The notes beneath the pieces were generated by a model that saw only the letters and a program-made list of their open reading frames with translations, made no database searches and had not been told where the DNA came from. A DNA stretch of 15,062 nt from W2P13-069 sp051876105 (GTDB lineage Bacteria; Actinomycetota; Coriobacteriia; Coriobacteriales; QAMH01), in contig JBJEHN010000125.1 of the NCBI GenBank assembly GCA_051876105.1, positions 1 to 15,062 of the forward strand, read 5' to 3'. Shown here piece by piece: positions 6,313-12,929 of this stretch. Numbering within the stretch: position 1 is the first letter of the stretch; the number at the start of each line of letters is the position of its first letter. Both the position numbers and the translations under genes were made by a program.

Positions 6313-7737
6313 ATGCCACAGACCAGCCGCCAACAGCACAGCAGCTACCACTACCAAGACGAGTCCCAGCTCGCCTTGAGGGACAGCTTCGAGCGCATCA
6401 TGCCCCAGAACATCGATGCGGAGAAAGCCGTTCTCGCTGCCATGATGCTTTCCCCGGACATCGCCGAGGAGGCGCTGCTCAAACTGTCTGCAGAGGAGTT
6501 CTACCGCCCCTCTCATCAGAAGATCTTCCAGGCTATGGAGGACCTCTACAACCGTTCCTGCCCCATCGACCAGCTCTCGCTCGCAGACAGGCTCAAGTCG
6601 CGCGGCGAGCTCGAGGCTGTGGGCGGGCGCGCCTACATCATCGAGCTTGGCAACAATAGCCTGGCCATCTCCAACTGGTCCCATCACGCAGACATAGTCC
6701 ACCGCGAGTCCATCTTGCGCCAGCTCATCAATGCCTCGGTGCGCATCACGGCGCTGGGCTACGACGCCCCTGACGACCTCGACGCGGTGGTGGAGGAGTC
6801 CGAGAAGCTCCTCTTCAACGTCACCAACAAGCGCGTTGCCACCAACTTCAAGAAGATCGACACCCTTGTTGTGGAGACCTTCAACGAGCTCCAGGAGCTC
6901 GCGCGCAACCAGAACCGCTACGCCGGCGTCCTCACGGGTTTCAAGGATGTCGACGACATCTTCGGGGGCTTCCGCCCTGGCGACCTCATCATCCTCGCCG
7001 CGCGCCCTGCTGTGGGCAAGACGTCGTTTGCCCTCAACATCGCGAGCAGGGCAGCCCAGCTGGGCACCTCAGTGGCCTTCTTCAGTTTGGAGATGAGCTC
7101 CAGCCAGCTCATCCAGCGCATCCTCTCCACAGAGGCCAAGGTCGAGAGCAAGAAGATGCGCACTGGCGGCATGAACGCCCAGGATTGGCAGCGCCTCGTC
7201 ACCGCCAGCGACACCCTCTCCAAGCTCGAGCTCTGGATCGACGACACCCCCAGCGCCAACATTCTCGAGGTGAGGGCCAAGGCCCGCCGCCAGCTGAGGC
7301 ATGTCGAGCCCGGCCATGGCCTGATCGTGGTCGACTACCTCCAGCTCATGCAGCCCCAGCACTCCAGGAGCGAGTCGCGCCAGGTCGAGGTCGCAGAGAT
7401 CTCCCGCGGTCTCAAGATCCTGGCCAAGGAGATGCAGATGCCCGTCATCGCGCTCTCACAGCTCTCCCGTGCCGTGGAGTCGCGCCAGGGCAAGCGCCCC
7501 ATGCTTTCCGACCTCCGCGAGTCCGGCTCCATCGAGCAAGACGCCGACATCGTCATGTTCATAGACCGCTCTACCAGCGAGAGGGAGGCGGAGGAGGACG
7601 ACCGCCCGCCCCTGGGCACGGCGGACATCATCGTGGCCAAGCACCGCAACGGCGGCACCGGTGTAGCCCATCTCGCGTTCCAGCCGGACTTCACCCGCTT
7701 CGACAACCTGGCCTTCAGCCGCGACGAGTACATGTAG
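6313..7737 (+). CDS. dnaB: Replicative DNA helicase
   Basis: A 474-residue hexameric 5'-3' helicase that unwinds DNA at the replication fork and recruits primase. The ATG at 6313 follows AGGAAGAGGG. After a polar N-terminal extension of about 30 residues, the typical DnaB N-domain begins at MPQNIDAEKAVLAAMML (residues 30-46). The RecA-type C-domain has Walker A ARPAVGKT (230-237), FFSLEMSSSQL, Walker B LIVVDYLQLM (337-346), and the arginine-finger/H4 region around ALSQLSRAVESR and SDLRESGSIEQDADIV. No intein interrupts the Walker motifs, although DnaB is a common intein host. A strong hairpin terminator follows about 45 bases downstream, so it is probably a single-gene transcript next to the ribosomal/SSB operon. 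Confidence 0.97.
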   Translation: MPQTSRQQHSSYHYQDESQLALRDSFERIMPQNIDAEKAVLAAMMLSPDIAEEALLKLSAEEFYRPSHQKIFQAMEDLYNRSCPIDQLSLADRLKSRGELEAVGGRAYIIELGNNSLAISNWSHHADIVHRESILRQLINASVRITALGYDAPDDLDAVVEESEKLLFNVTNKRVATNFKKIDTLVVETFNELQELARNQNRYAGVLTGFKDVDDIFGGFRPGDLIILAARPAVGKTSFALNIASRAAQLGTSVAFFSLEMSSSQLIQRILSTEAKVESKKMRTGGMNAQDWQRLVTASDTLSKLELWIDDTPSANILEVRAKARRQLRHVEPGHGLIVVDYLQLMQPQHSRSESRQVEVAEISRGLKILAKEMQMPVIALSQLSRAVESRQGKRPMLSDLRESGSIEQDADIVMFIDRSTSEREAEEDDRPPLGTADIIVAKHRNGGTGVAHLAFQPDFTRFDNLAFSRDEYM

Positions 7738-7782
7738 CCCGTCTGAGAGCCATATCGCTTGATGAAACATCTGCTTTTGTGG

Positions 7783-7816
7783 AACCGCAGCTCGGACGCG
7801 AGCTGCGGTTTTCTTG
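7783..7816 (+). terminator. Rho-independent terminator of dnaB
   Basis: A perfect 11-bp stem (7783-7793 with 7800-7810) encloses the loop GGACGC and is followed by TTCTTGTT. It lies 45 bases after the dnaB stop. Confidence 0.85.
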
Positions 7817-7820
7817 TTGC

Positions 7821-8007
7821 GGCGGCCACATCCTCGGTTCCTGCTCTGTGGAAAGCGTGCAAACAGCTCGCAAAGCGCTCTGAAACGGCCCTTGTTTTGC
7901 TCGTGCTTTAGTCGTAACTGGCTCGTGTTTTGGTCTGCGAACTAGATAGATTCAGCTGCAATCATGGGTGCCGTCGGAATCCCGTGGCTAGAGCGAGGAG
8001 GATCCAT
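7821..8007 (+). other. Non-coding spacer before the M23-like gene
   Basis: About 187 bases without a supported gene. A weak promoter-like pair, TTGTTT near 7892 and TAACTG near 7915, is about 17 bases apart. I see no other promoter, RNA or repeat that I would defend. Confidence 0.3.
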
Positions 8008-9162
8008 ATGAATGCTGGCAAGGACGGCATCGAGGCTGCCCCGGCCGCTGCTGCCCGCAAGGCTGCCAACCCCCGGTCCAAAAGCCTCGCTGTGGGCAAG
8101 GCAGCGATCGCGGCATCCCTTGTTTGCTTTGCGATTTGCCCTCCCTCCTTCGTGTGCGACTCACCAGTCCTCGGCTTCGCTTGCGCAGCAACATGGCCGC
8201 TCGGCTCGCCACGGGATTCCCTGACACTCGGTTACCAGGCCACCTACACATACCAAGGGCGCAGCTGCACTCACCGCGGCGTCGACATAGCGGCTGCCGC
8301 CGGAGCGCTCGTCTGCGCGCCGTGCGGCGGCAGAGTCGCTTTCTGCGGCGAGGTCCCCGCCTCTCAGGCAGACGGGGGCGCAGACGACGGGGCCACGATG
8401 ACCGCGGTCTCCATCGAGCTTGAGGACGGCCGCCGCCTGACCCTCATGCCCTTTGAAAGCACCCTCGTATCAGCGGGGGAGGCGGTTACTGAGGGGCAGG
8501 GGCTCGGCGCCCTCGCTGCAAGCGGGGATCGCTCATCCCAGCAAGCGCATCTGCACATGGGGCTCAAGCAGCAGGGGGCGTACTGCAACCCGCTCGCGCT
8601 GTTCGAGGAGCTGCCGCTTGCCGCAGGCACCTCTGAACAGGCGGAAAGCTCTCATCTGGGGGTGGGCGGCTCGACGCCCCAGCTTCCCGAGCCCGCAGCA
8701 GTGTCTGCGCAGGAGCCTTGGCCAGCCCAGGCCGCGCAAGCACCGCACACCGAGCCCTCCTTCGGGGCGGTGAGCTCAGGCGACCCCGTGTATCAGGCTG
8801 CTGCTCAGGAGGAAGCGCGGCCTTGGACAGCGGGGGCCGCTGCTGCTGCTGCCGGGGCCCTCGCCGCGGCGTGCTGCTCCCAGCTCCACGGTCTGCTGGA
8901 GGGCTTGGGTGAGCTCTCCAGAGCAACAGGCGTTCCCTTCTTCGCCCTCGTGCTGGCAAGCACCGCTTTGGTTGTGGGGCTGCTCGCCGGCATCGTCCTC
9001 CAGCTCATGCACCTCCGCGGGGAGCGCAGCTTCCCGCTCGACGGGAAGGCAAGTGAAAACGCGCTCTTGTGCACGCGTGTTGGAGGTGATAACATGCACA
9101 AGTTATTTCCTGCTCCGGGCACATCCTTCATAACCCGGGGCCGTTCAGCCCAGAGGAGGTGA
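8008..9162 (+). CDS. M23-family (LytM-like) exported protein with C-terminal membrane anchor
   Basis: A 384-residue protein; the ATG at 8008 follows GAGGAGG. A basic N-terminus leads to a hydrophobic stretch (residues 30-60) that fits a signal peptide or anchor. The LytM/peptidase M23 core spans about 75-200: H89 and D93 (HRGVD) plus H183 of HLH (181-183) are the zinc ligands, and H181 is a catalytic histidine. The second catalytic histidine, normally in a YxHL segment, is replaced by Pro148 (TLMPF), so hydrolase activity is doubtful; such proteins can instead regulate wall amidases. The core is rich in cysteines (87, 103, 106, 113, 193). A Pro/Ala/Gln-rich linker (about 205-275) leads to a second hydrophobic segment at about 310-334. 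The last ~45 residues are read through what looks like the rpsF promoter, and the stop is 3 bases before the rpsF ATG. Confidence 0.75.
   Translation: MNAGKDGIEAAPAAAARKAANPRSKSLAVGKAAIAASLVCFAICPPSFVCDSPVLGFACAATWPLGSPRDSLTLGYQATYTYQGRSCTHRGVDIAAAAGALVCAPCGGRVAFCGEVPASQADGGADDGATMTAVSIELEDGRRLTLMPFESTLVSAGEAVTEGQGLGALAASGDRSSQQAHLHMGLKQQGAYCNPLALFEELPLAAGTSEQAESSHLGVGGSTPQLPEPAAVSAQEPWPAQAAQAPHTEPSFGAVSSGDPVYQAAAQEEARPWTAGAAAAAAGALAAACCSQLHGLLEGLGELSRATGVPFFALVLASTALVVGLLAGIVLQLMHLRGERSFPLDGKASENALLCTRVGGDNMHKLFPAPGTSFITRGRSAQRR
9067..9095 (+). promoter_or_regulatory. Likely promoter of the rpsF-ssb-rpsR-rplI operon
   Basis: TTGTGC (9067-9072), a 17-base spacer and TAACAT (9090-9095), with TGA just before the -10 as an extended element. 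It lies inside the 3' end of the M23-like gene. An inverted repeat (CTTGTGCA at 9066-9073 and TGCACAAG at 9095-9102) brackets it. Transcription would begin near 9102, about 64 bases before rpsF. Confidence 0.45.
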
Positions 9163-9165
9163 CCT

Positions 9166-9477
9166 ATGAAGGCTTACGAACTGCTGTTCTTTGTCGATCC
9201 GTCCATCGATGACGAGACTCGCCTGGCTACCATGAAGCGCGTTGACACTACCATCACCGCGCAGGGCGGCAAGGTTGACAACGTTGAGGAGTGGGGCAAG
9301 AAGAAGCTTGCCTACGAGATCAACGGACTCACGGACGGTGACTACACCCTCATCGATTTCCAGACCGAGCCCGAGGCAATCGCCGAGCTCGACCGCGTGC
9401 TGCACATCATGGATGCCGTCGTGCGTTACATGATCGTTCGTCGCGACGACCGCCTGGATTCCGTTGAGAACGCCTAA
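9166..9477 (+). CDS. rpsF: 30S ribosomal protein bS6
   Basis: 103 residues, the usual length. bS6 sits on the 30S platform beside bS18. The sequence begins MKAYELLFFVDPS, has the central EWGKKKLAYEINGL segment and ends in the VRYMIVRRDD strand typical of the family. GGAGGTGACCT before the ATG is a near-ideal ribosome site. It is first in the conserved rpsF-ssb-rpsR-rplI order; the gap to ssb is 39 bases. Confidence 0.97.
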   Translation: MKAYELLFFVDPSIDDETRLATMKRVDTTITAQGGKVDNVEEWGKKKLAYEINGLTDGDYTLIDFQTEPEAIAELDRVLHIMDAVVRYMIVRRDDRLDSVENA

Positions 9478-9516
9478 TGGACTATTCCATTTAACGTCCA
9501 CCGGAAGGAACTCACT

Positions 9517-10062
9517 ATGAGCATCAACAAGGTAATGATTAGCGGCAACACCACCCGTGACGCGGAGCTTCGCTCTACTGCTGGTGGCACTCCTGTCCTC
9601 ACCTTCGGCGTCGCGGTCAACGAGCGCAGGCGCAACATGAACAACGAGTGGGAGGACTACGCGAACTTTATCGACTGCTCCCTTTTCGGCCGCCGTGCCG
9701 AGGCCCTGGCCCAGTACCTGACCAAGGGCACCAAGGTTGCGATCGAGGGCCGTCTCCATTACAGCTCTTGGGAGGACCGCAACGGTGGCGGCCGCCGCTC
9801 GAAGGTCGAGGTCTACGTTGACGAGCTGGAGTTCCTCTCTGCTCGCAACAACAACGGGGGTTCCCAGTACGGTGGCTCCCAGTCCTACGGCGGCGGTCAG
9901 TCTCGCAACTCAGGCCAGTCCTACGGCGGTGGCCAGGCATATGCCAACAACGGCGGCCAGGCCTACGCCAACAGCAATGCTGGCGCAGACAGCCAGCGAG
10001 CACAGTACATTTCAGAGGCGCCGGCACCGGCTGCCTACAACGACGAGGACATCCCCTTCTAG
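9517..10062 (+). CDS. ssb: Single-stranded DNA-binding protein
   Basis: 181 residues. The OB fold (1-108) starts MSINKVMISGNTTRDAELR and carries the FGRRAEALAQYLTKG and VAIEGRL segments typical of SSB. A disordered Gly/Gln/Asn/Ser/Tyr linker (110-173) contains two copies of QSYGGGQ and two of GGQAYAN. The C-terminal tip DEDIPF is the conserved acidic peptide that recruits replication and repair partners. It lies between rpsF and rpsR as in many bacteria. GGAAGGA precedes the ATG. Confidence 0.97.
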   Translation: MSINKVMISGNTTRDAELRSTAGGTPVLTFGVAVNERRRNMNNEWEDYANFIDCSLFGRRAEALAQYLTKGTKVAIEGRLHYSSWEDRNGGGRRSKVEVYVDELEFLSARNNNGGSQYGGSQSYGGGQSRNSGQSYGGGQAYANNGGQAYANSNAGADSQRAQYISEAPAPAAYNDEDIPF

Positions 10063-10100
10063 GAGGGTCCTCAACCCGAGTTAACAGTTAGGAGGAAGCA

Positions 10101-10361
10101 ATGGCCGAATACGCTCGTCAGCCTCGACGCAAGCAGTGCCCGTTCTGCAAGGACGAGGTCGCTTACATCGACTACAAGGACGCCCAGATGCTTCGTCGCT
10201 ACATCACCGATCGCGGCAAGATCAAGTCTCGCCGCGTCACCGGCGTGTGCACCCAGCACCAGCACCGTCTGTCTGCCGCTATCAAGCGCGCACGTGAGAT
10301 GGCTCTTCTGCCGTACACCGTCAAGATCGTCAGCGGCAACGGCGGCCGCCGCAACCGCTAA
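10101..10361 (+). CDS. rpsR: 30S ribosomal protein bS18, zinc-type
   Basis: 86 residues. bS18 binds bS6 and 16S rRNA on the platform. The core KDAQMLRRYITDRGKIKSRRVTG is unmistakable. CPFC (C13, C16) together with C50 and H53 make this the zinc-binding form of S18. In actinobacteria that carry two S18 genes, the cysteine-free paralogue is usually the zinc-starvation copy, so this one would be the zinc-replete version (inference). AGGAGG lies 5 bases before the ATG. Confidence 0.97.
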   Translation: MAEYARQPRRKQCPFCKDEVAYIDYKDAQMLRRYITDRGKIKSRRVTGVCTQHQHRLSAAIKRAREMALLPYTVKIVSGNGGRRNR

Positions 10362-10371
10362 GGTCTCTTTC

Positions 10372-10408
10372 GCAGCTTGCCCTCTGCTCTTACGGAGGCG
10401 CAAGCTGC
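10372..10408 (+). other. Hairpin 1 of the rpsR-rplI spacer, possible attenuator
   Basis: Arms GCAGCTTGC (10372-10380) and GCAAGCTGC (10400-10408) pair perfectly over 9 bp. They are extended by CCTC/GAGG (10381-10384, 10395-10398) across one bulged C. Only TT follows, so it is not a strong terminator. It begins 10 bases after the rpsR stop. Confidence 0.65.
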
Positions 10409-10410
10409 TT

Positions 10411-10528
10411 GTGCAGGCAGGCCCTGCACCAGACAGCCCCGGGCCCAGGCCCGGTGGCTGCCCTCCGGCGGCTCGCCCGCCGAGTAGGCGCGTACATATA
10501 TGTAAGCAGCCCTGCGCCATAGCGGGGC
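10411..10528 (+). other. Chain of four further hairpins before rplI
   Basis: GTGCAGG/CCTGCAC (10411-10429, 7 bp); a 12-bp GC-rich stem with one bulge and almost no loop (10434-10460); CGGCGG/CCGCCG (10466-10482); and GCCCTGC/GCGGGGC (10509-10528, one wobble). Between the third and fourth lies a 12-bp palindrome, TACATATATGTA (10493-10504), the only AT-rich spot and a possible internal promoter core. The last hairpin ends about 6 bases before the rplI ribosome site. Confidence 0.6.
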
Positions 10529-10547
10529 ATTGTGAAAGGTTTTGAAC

Positions 10548-11093
10548 ATGAAGGTTATCCTGACCAAGGAGCTCAAGGGCAAGGGCGGCGAGGGCGACGT
10601 TGTCGACGTCGCACAGGGTTTTGCCGTCAACTACCTGATCCCCAACCACCTGGCCGTCGCCGCAACCAAGGGCGAGCTCAAGCAGCTCGAGCAGCGTCGC
10701 CACAACATCGCCAAGCGCGAGCTTGCGCGTACCACCGACGCCAACACCCTCAAGGAGGCCCTGGACGGCAAGACCCTCAAGATCCTGGCGAAGGTCGGCG
10801 AGGAGGGCCAGCTCTTTGGCTCCGTCACCTCTGCAAAGGTCTCCGAGGCCATTGCTGAGCAGATCGGCTGCACCATCGACCGCAAGCAGATCGAGCTGGG
10901 CAAGGCTATCAAGATGGTCGGCGAGCACAAGGTCACCATCTCCATCTACCGCGACATCAAGGCTGTTGTCACCGTCAACGTCGTTGACGAGGCTGCTGCC
11001 ATCGAGATCGTCGAGGAGCCTGCTGCCGAGGAGCCCGTTGAGGCCCCCGAGGAGATTGCAGCCGAGGAGGAGACCGAGGAGGCAGCCGAGTAG
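10548..11093 (+). CDS. rplI: 50S ribosomal protein bL9 with acidic C-terminal tail
   Basis: 181 residues against about 150 for the family. bL9 binds 23S rRNA domain V and helps keep the reading frame. The N-domain MKVILTKELKGKGGEGDVVDV and the following GFAVNYLIPN are canonical; the second domain ends near residue 147. Residues 149-181 form an extra Ala/Glu/Pro tail with about fifteen glutamates and no Lys or Arg. ATG 10548 is preferred over TTG 10542 because AAAGG is well spaced before it. A 186-base structured spacer separates it from rpsR, so its expression may be tuned separately. Confidence 0.96.
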   Translation: MKVILTKELKGKGGEGDVVDVAQGFAVNYLIPNHLAVAATKGELKQLEQRRHNIAKRELARTTDANTLKEALDGKTLKILAKVGEEGQLFGSVTSAKVSEAIAEQIGCTIDRKQIELGKAIKMVGEHKVTISIYRDIKAVVTVNVVDEAAAIEIVEEPAAEEPVEAPEEIAAEEETEEAAE

Positions 11094-11127
11094 CTCGGCA
11101 GCCCGGCAACGAGCAGTTGCAGTGCAG

Positions 11128-11158
11128 GGGAGGTTGGCGCTATGCCAGCCTCCCTTTT
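11128..11158 (+). terminator. Rho-independent terminator of the rpsF-rplI operon
   Basis: An 11-bp stem with one G-T pair (11128-11138 with 11144-11154), loop GCTAT, then TTTT. It lies 35 bases after rplI. Confidence 0.88.
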
Positions 11159-11189
11159 CGCGTACAGGGGAGAAGACCCGGGAGGAACA

Positions 11190-11849
11190 GTGGCACAGCA
11201 CAGAATGCGGCCCAGCGCCGTCATCTTCGACTTCGACGGGACCTTGGCCGACTCCATGTGGGTTTGGGACGAGGTTGACGCCGAGTTCGCCCGGCGCCGC
11301 GGCCTGCCCTTCGAGAAGGAGGACGCCGAGAAGATCGCCGCCTTGGGTTTCGAGGGGACTGCCGAGTGGATGGTCGAGCGCTACGGCCTCGCAGACACCG
11401 TCGAGGACCTGATAGGGGAGTGGTACGAGCTCGCTGCAGAGAGCTACGCTAACGACGTGCGCCTCAAGCCCGGCGCAGAGGCGTTTGTCCGCCAACTCAA
11501 GGCCCATGGGATCCCCGTGGCGATCGCCACCTCGCTTTCTCGCGACATGCTCGAGCCCGCCCTCGAGAACAACGGCGTCAAGGAGCTCTTCGACGAACTT
11601 GTCGTGTGCGAGGAGGTCTGCGAAGGCGGCAAGTCAACCCCGGCGGTCTATCTGGAGACAGTCCGGCGCTTGGGCGTTGCGCTCGGGGACAGCGTCGTTT
11701 TCGAGGACGTCGCCCTCGCCGCCCGCTCTGCCAAGGCGGGGGGAGCCTACGTGGTCGGCGTGAGAGACGACCACGCCCAACAGGTTCGTTCGGAGCTGAT
11801 CGAGGCGGCAGACCTGTTCATCCAGGGCTTCGGGGAGTTGCTTCGCTGA
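11190..11849 (+). CDS. HAD-superfamily phosphatase (beta-phosphoglucomutase-like)
   Basis: A 219-residue HAD subfamily IA hydrolase. The GTG start at 11190 follows GGAGGAACA closely; an in-frame ATG at 11205 is too far from that site. Motif I is FDFDGTLADS (nucleophile D14, acid/base D16), motif II is ATS (T114), motif III has K148 in GGKSTP, and motif IV is FEDVALAARSAKAGG (E172/D173). A helical cap between about 25 and 90 marks it as a C1-cap enzyme such as a sugar-phosphate or nucleotide phosphatase; the substrate cannot be read from motifs. It starts only 31 bases after the ribosomal operon terminator with no visible promoter of its own, so it is probably expressed by read-through. Confidence 0.85.
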   Translation: MAQHRMRPSAVIFDFDGTLADSMWVWDEVDAEFARRRGLPFEKEDAEKIAALGFEGTAEWMVERYGLADTVEDLIGEWYELAAESYANDVRLKPGAEAFVRQLKAHGIPVAIATSLSRDMLEPALENNGVKELFDELVVCEEVCEGGKSTPAVYLETVRRLGVALGDSVVFEDVALAARSAKAGGAYVVGVRDDHAQQVRSELIEAADLFIQGFGELLR

Positions 11850-11859
11850 CCCTGATGCC

Positions 11860-11881
11860 AATTATCCAAAGAATTATCCAA
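11860..11881 (+). repeat. Two direct repeats AATTATCCAA upstream of the tRNA promoter
   Basis: AATTATCCAA occurs at 11860-11869 and 11872-11881, a 12-base period close to one helical turn. Together with the A-tract at 11889-11895 it may form an UP-like element or a factor site before the tRNA -35. Confidence 0.6.
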
Positions 11882-11899
11882 GTTTGCTAAAAAAAGACG

Positions 11900-11927
11900 T
11901 TGACAGCATGTGTCTGGATGGTATTAT
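11900..11927 (+). promoter_or_regulatory. Promoter of tRNA-Arg
   Basis: Perfect TTGACA (11900-11905), a 16-base spacer and TATTAT (11922-11927), with an A-tract just upstream. Transcription would start about 6 bases before the tRNA. Confidence 0.85.
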
Positions 11928-11939
11928 AGACAGGCTTTC

Positions 11940-12016
11940 GCGGCATTAGCTCAGCTGGATAGAGCGTTTGACTACGAATCAAAAGGTCGGGGGTTCGAAT
12001 CCCTCATGCCGCACCA
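11940..12016 (+). tRNA. tRNA-Arg (anticodon ACG), CCA encoded
   Basis: A full cloverleaf: acceptor GCGGCAT/ATGCCGC, D-stem GCTC/GAGC, anticodon stem TTTGA/TCAAA with loop CTACGAA (anticodon ACG at 11974-11976, read as ICG after deamination), variable AGGTC, and a T-arm with TTCGAAT. The discriminator is A and the 3' CCA is encoded (12014-12016). No integrase or duplicated 3' end is seen nearby, so it does not appear to be a used attachment site within this window. Confidence 0.97.
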
Positions 12017-12025
12017 GCGAACACC

Positions 12026-12051
12026 AAAAGCACCCAACCGGGTGCTTTTTT
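12026..12051 (+). terminator. Rho-independent terminator of tRNA-Arg
   Basis: AAAAGCACCC (12026-12035), loop AACC, GGGTGCTTTT (12040-12049), followed by TT. It lies 9 bases after the tRNA. Confidence 0.92.
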
Positions 12052-12176
12052 GTTAGGCGTGCAGCCTGCCTGCGGAGTCTGGCGCTCTCCGGGCGAGACG
12101 TTTCCGTTTGCGCGGGCTCGCGCAGTGCCGGAGTGGTAGGCTGCACACATATCGCCAACCACCAAGGAGTAAAGCC

Positions 12177-12428
12177 ATGTGCACTAACGGAGTCAACACC
12201 CAGCAGCTCAAGGACACCGTCGAGATGATCGATGCCCAGATCGCCCTCTCCCGCCGCTGGACCCACAAGATGTACCACCTCGCTGAGAACGGCGCCATGG
12301 AGGCCTCCGCCAAGAAGCTCAAGGCCATTCAGGCCATGCTCGACGACGTGCGTTCCGAGTTCGAGGAGCTGCAAGACGTCATCGACCGCGATGACAGCAA
12401 CTCCGACGTCCAGGTGGAGCTGGTCTAG
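12177..12428 (+). CDS. Small helical protein of unknown function
   Basis: 83 residues. The ATG at 12177 follows AAGGAGT. After MCTNGVNTQQ the sequence is almost entirely predicted helix, with heptad-like spacing from about residue 10 to 70 (DTVEMIDAQIAL, AKKLKAIQAMLDD, EFEELQDVIDR), ending in an acidic tail. This suggests a small coiled-coil or helical-bundle protein. There is no signal peptide, membrane segment or metal motif. It is 24 bases before the next gene and probably shares a transcript with it; a possible -10 (TAGGCT, 12137-12142) lies 34 bases before the start. I do not recognise the family. Confidence 0.65.
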   Translation: MCTNGVNTQQLKDTVEMIDAQIALSRRWTHKMYHLAENGAMEASAKKLKAIQAMLDDVRSEFEELQDVIDRDDSNSDVQVELV

Positions 12429-12451
12429 CCCCTGCGGTAAGGATCGCCCTC

Positions 12452-12850
12452 GTGGAGACAGACGGCCCTTGCAACGCGACGCTGCTTGCGCTGTGCGCCT
12501 GCCCGCCAGGCGAGCATGTGCGCAGCGCGCTCGAGGCATCTGCGCAGCGCCTGGGGCACGAGAGGGCTCCCGCCTTCGCTGTCACCGCGTCTGCAAGCCC
12601 CGCTGAACTGCGTCTCCTCGCCTTCGAGCTCGACCCGTGGGCCGTCGTCGCGCTCGATGATGCCTCGGGCGAGCTGCTGTACGAGGCGTTTGCCGCGGAG
12701 GCTGCGGGCTTCGGCCCCGACTCCCCTGTGGAGGCTTGTGGCTACATGCTCGTGGCTGTCCCGGGTTTTGCTGACTGCTTCGGCAGCCAGGAGCTCAAGC
12801 GGCTGGCATGGGGGAGGCTCAAGGCCGCTGAACACCCCGCAGCCCTTTGA
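12452..12850 (+). CDS. Hypothetical protein
   Basis: 132 residues, starting at GTG 12452 with AAGGA 8 bases upstream. The composition is Ala/Leu/Glu-rich, with a hydrophobic strand-like centre (LLAFELDPWAVVALDD, residues 54-69) and another at GYMLVAVPG, so it is probably a small soluble alpha/beta protein. It has scattered cysteines (8, 15, 17, 95, 109) with no clear metal motif. It follows the small helical gene closely and ends 79 bases before the Rrf2 gene, which has its own -10. No family is recognised. Whether it is conserved is the main test that it is real; codon use looks like its neighbours. Confidence 0.55.
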   Translation: METDGPCNATLLALCACPPGEHVRSALEASAQRLGHERAPAFAVTASASPAELRLLAFELDPWAVVALDDASGELLYEAFAAEAAGFGPDSPVEACGYMLVAVPGFADCFGSQELKRLAWGRLKAAEHPAAL

Positions 12851-12864
12851 GTGCGGGCCCGGGC

Positions 12865-12896
12865 AACCGAGCCTTCTCCTATAATGTTGCTCGGTT
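12865..12896 (+). promoter_or_regulatory. Rrf2 gene promoter with inverted repeat flanking the -10
   Basis: A perfect TATAAT (12880-12885) sits between perfect 8-bp arms AACCGAGC (12865-12872) and GCTCGGTT (12889-12896), 16 bases apart. No -35 consensus is present. The arrangement suggests an operator covering the -10, possibly for the Rrf2 protein itself. In RNA it would also form a hairpin with a large loop, which is a weaker explanation. Confidence 0.5.
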
Positions 12897-12929
12897 ATCT
12901 GAAGTGAGACGAGAGGGAAAGGGTCTGCT

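Noticed and set aside
6313..7737. Intein in dnaB
   Set aside because: The Walker and H4 motifs are continuous and the length is normal.
7762..7911. 49-codon ORF after dnaB
   Set aside because: It lacks a ribosome binding site and runs through the dnaB terminator hairpin.
11940..12016. tRNA-Arg as an integration site of a mobile element
   Set aside because: No integrase, no repeated tRNA 3' end and no change of base composition is visible in the window.
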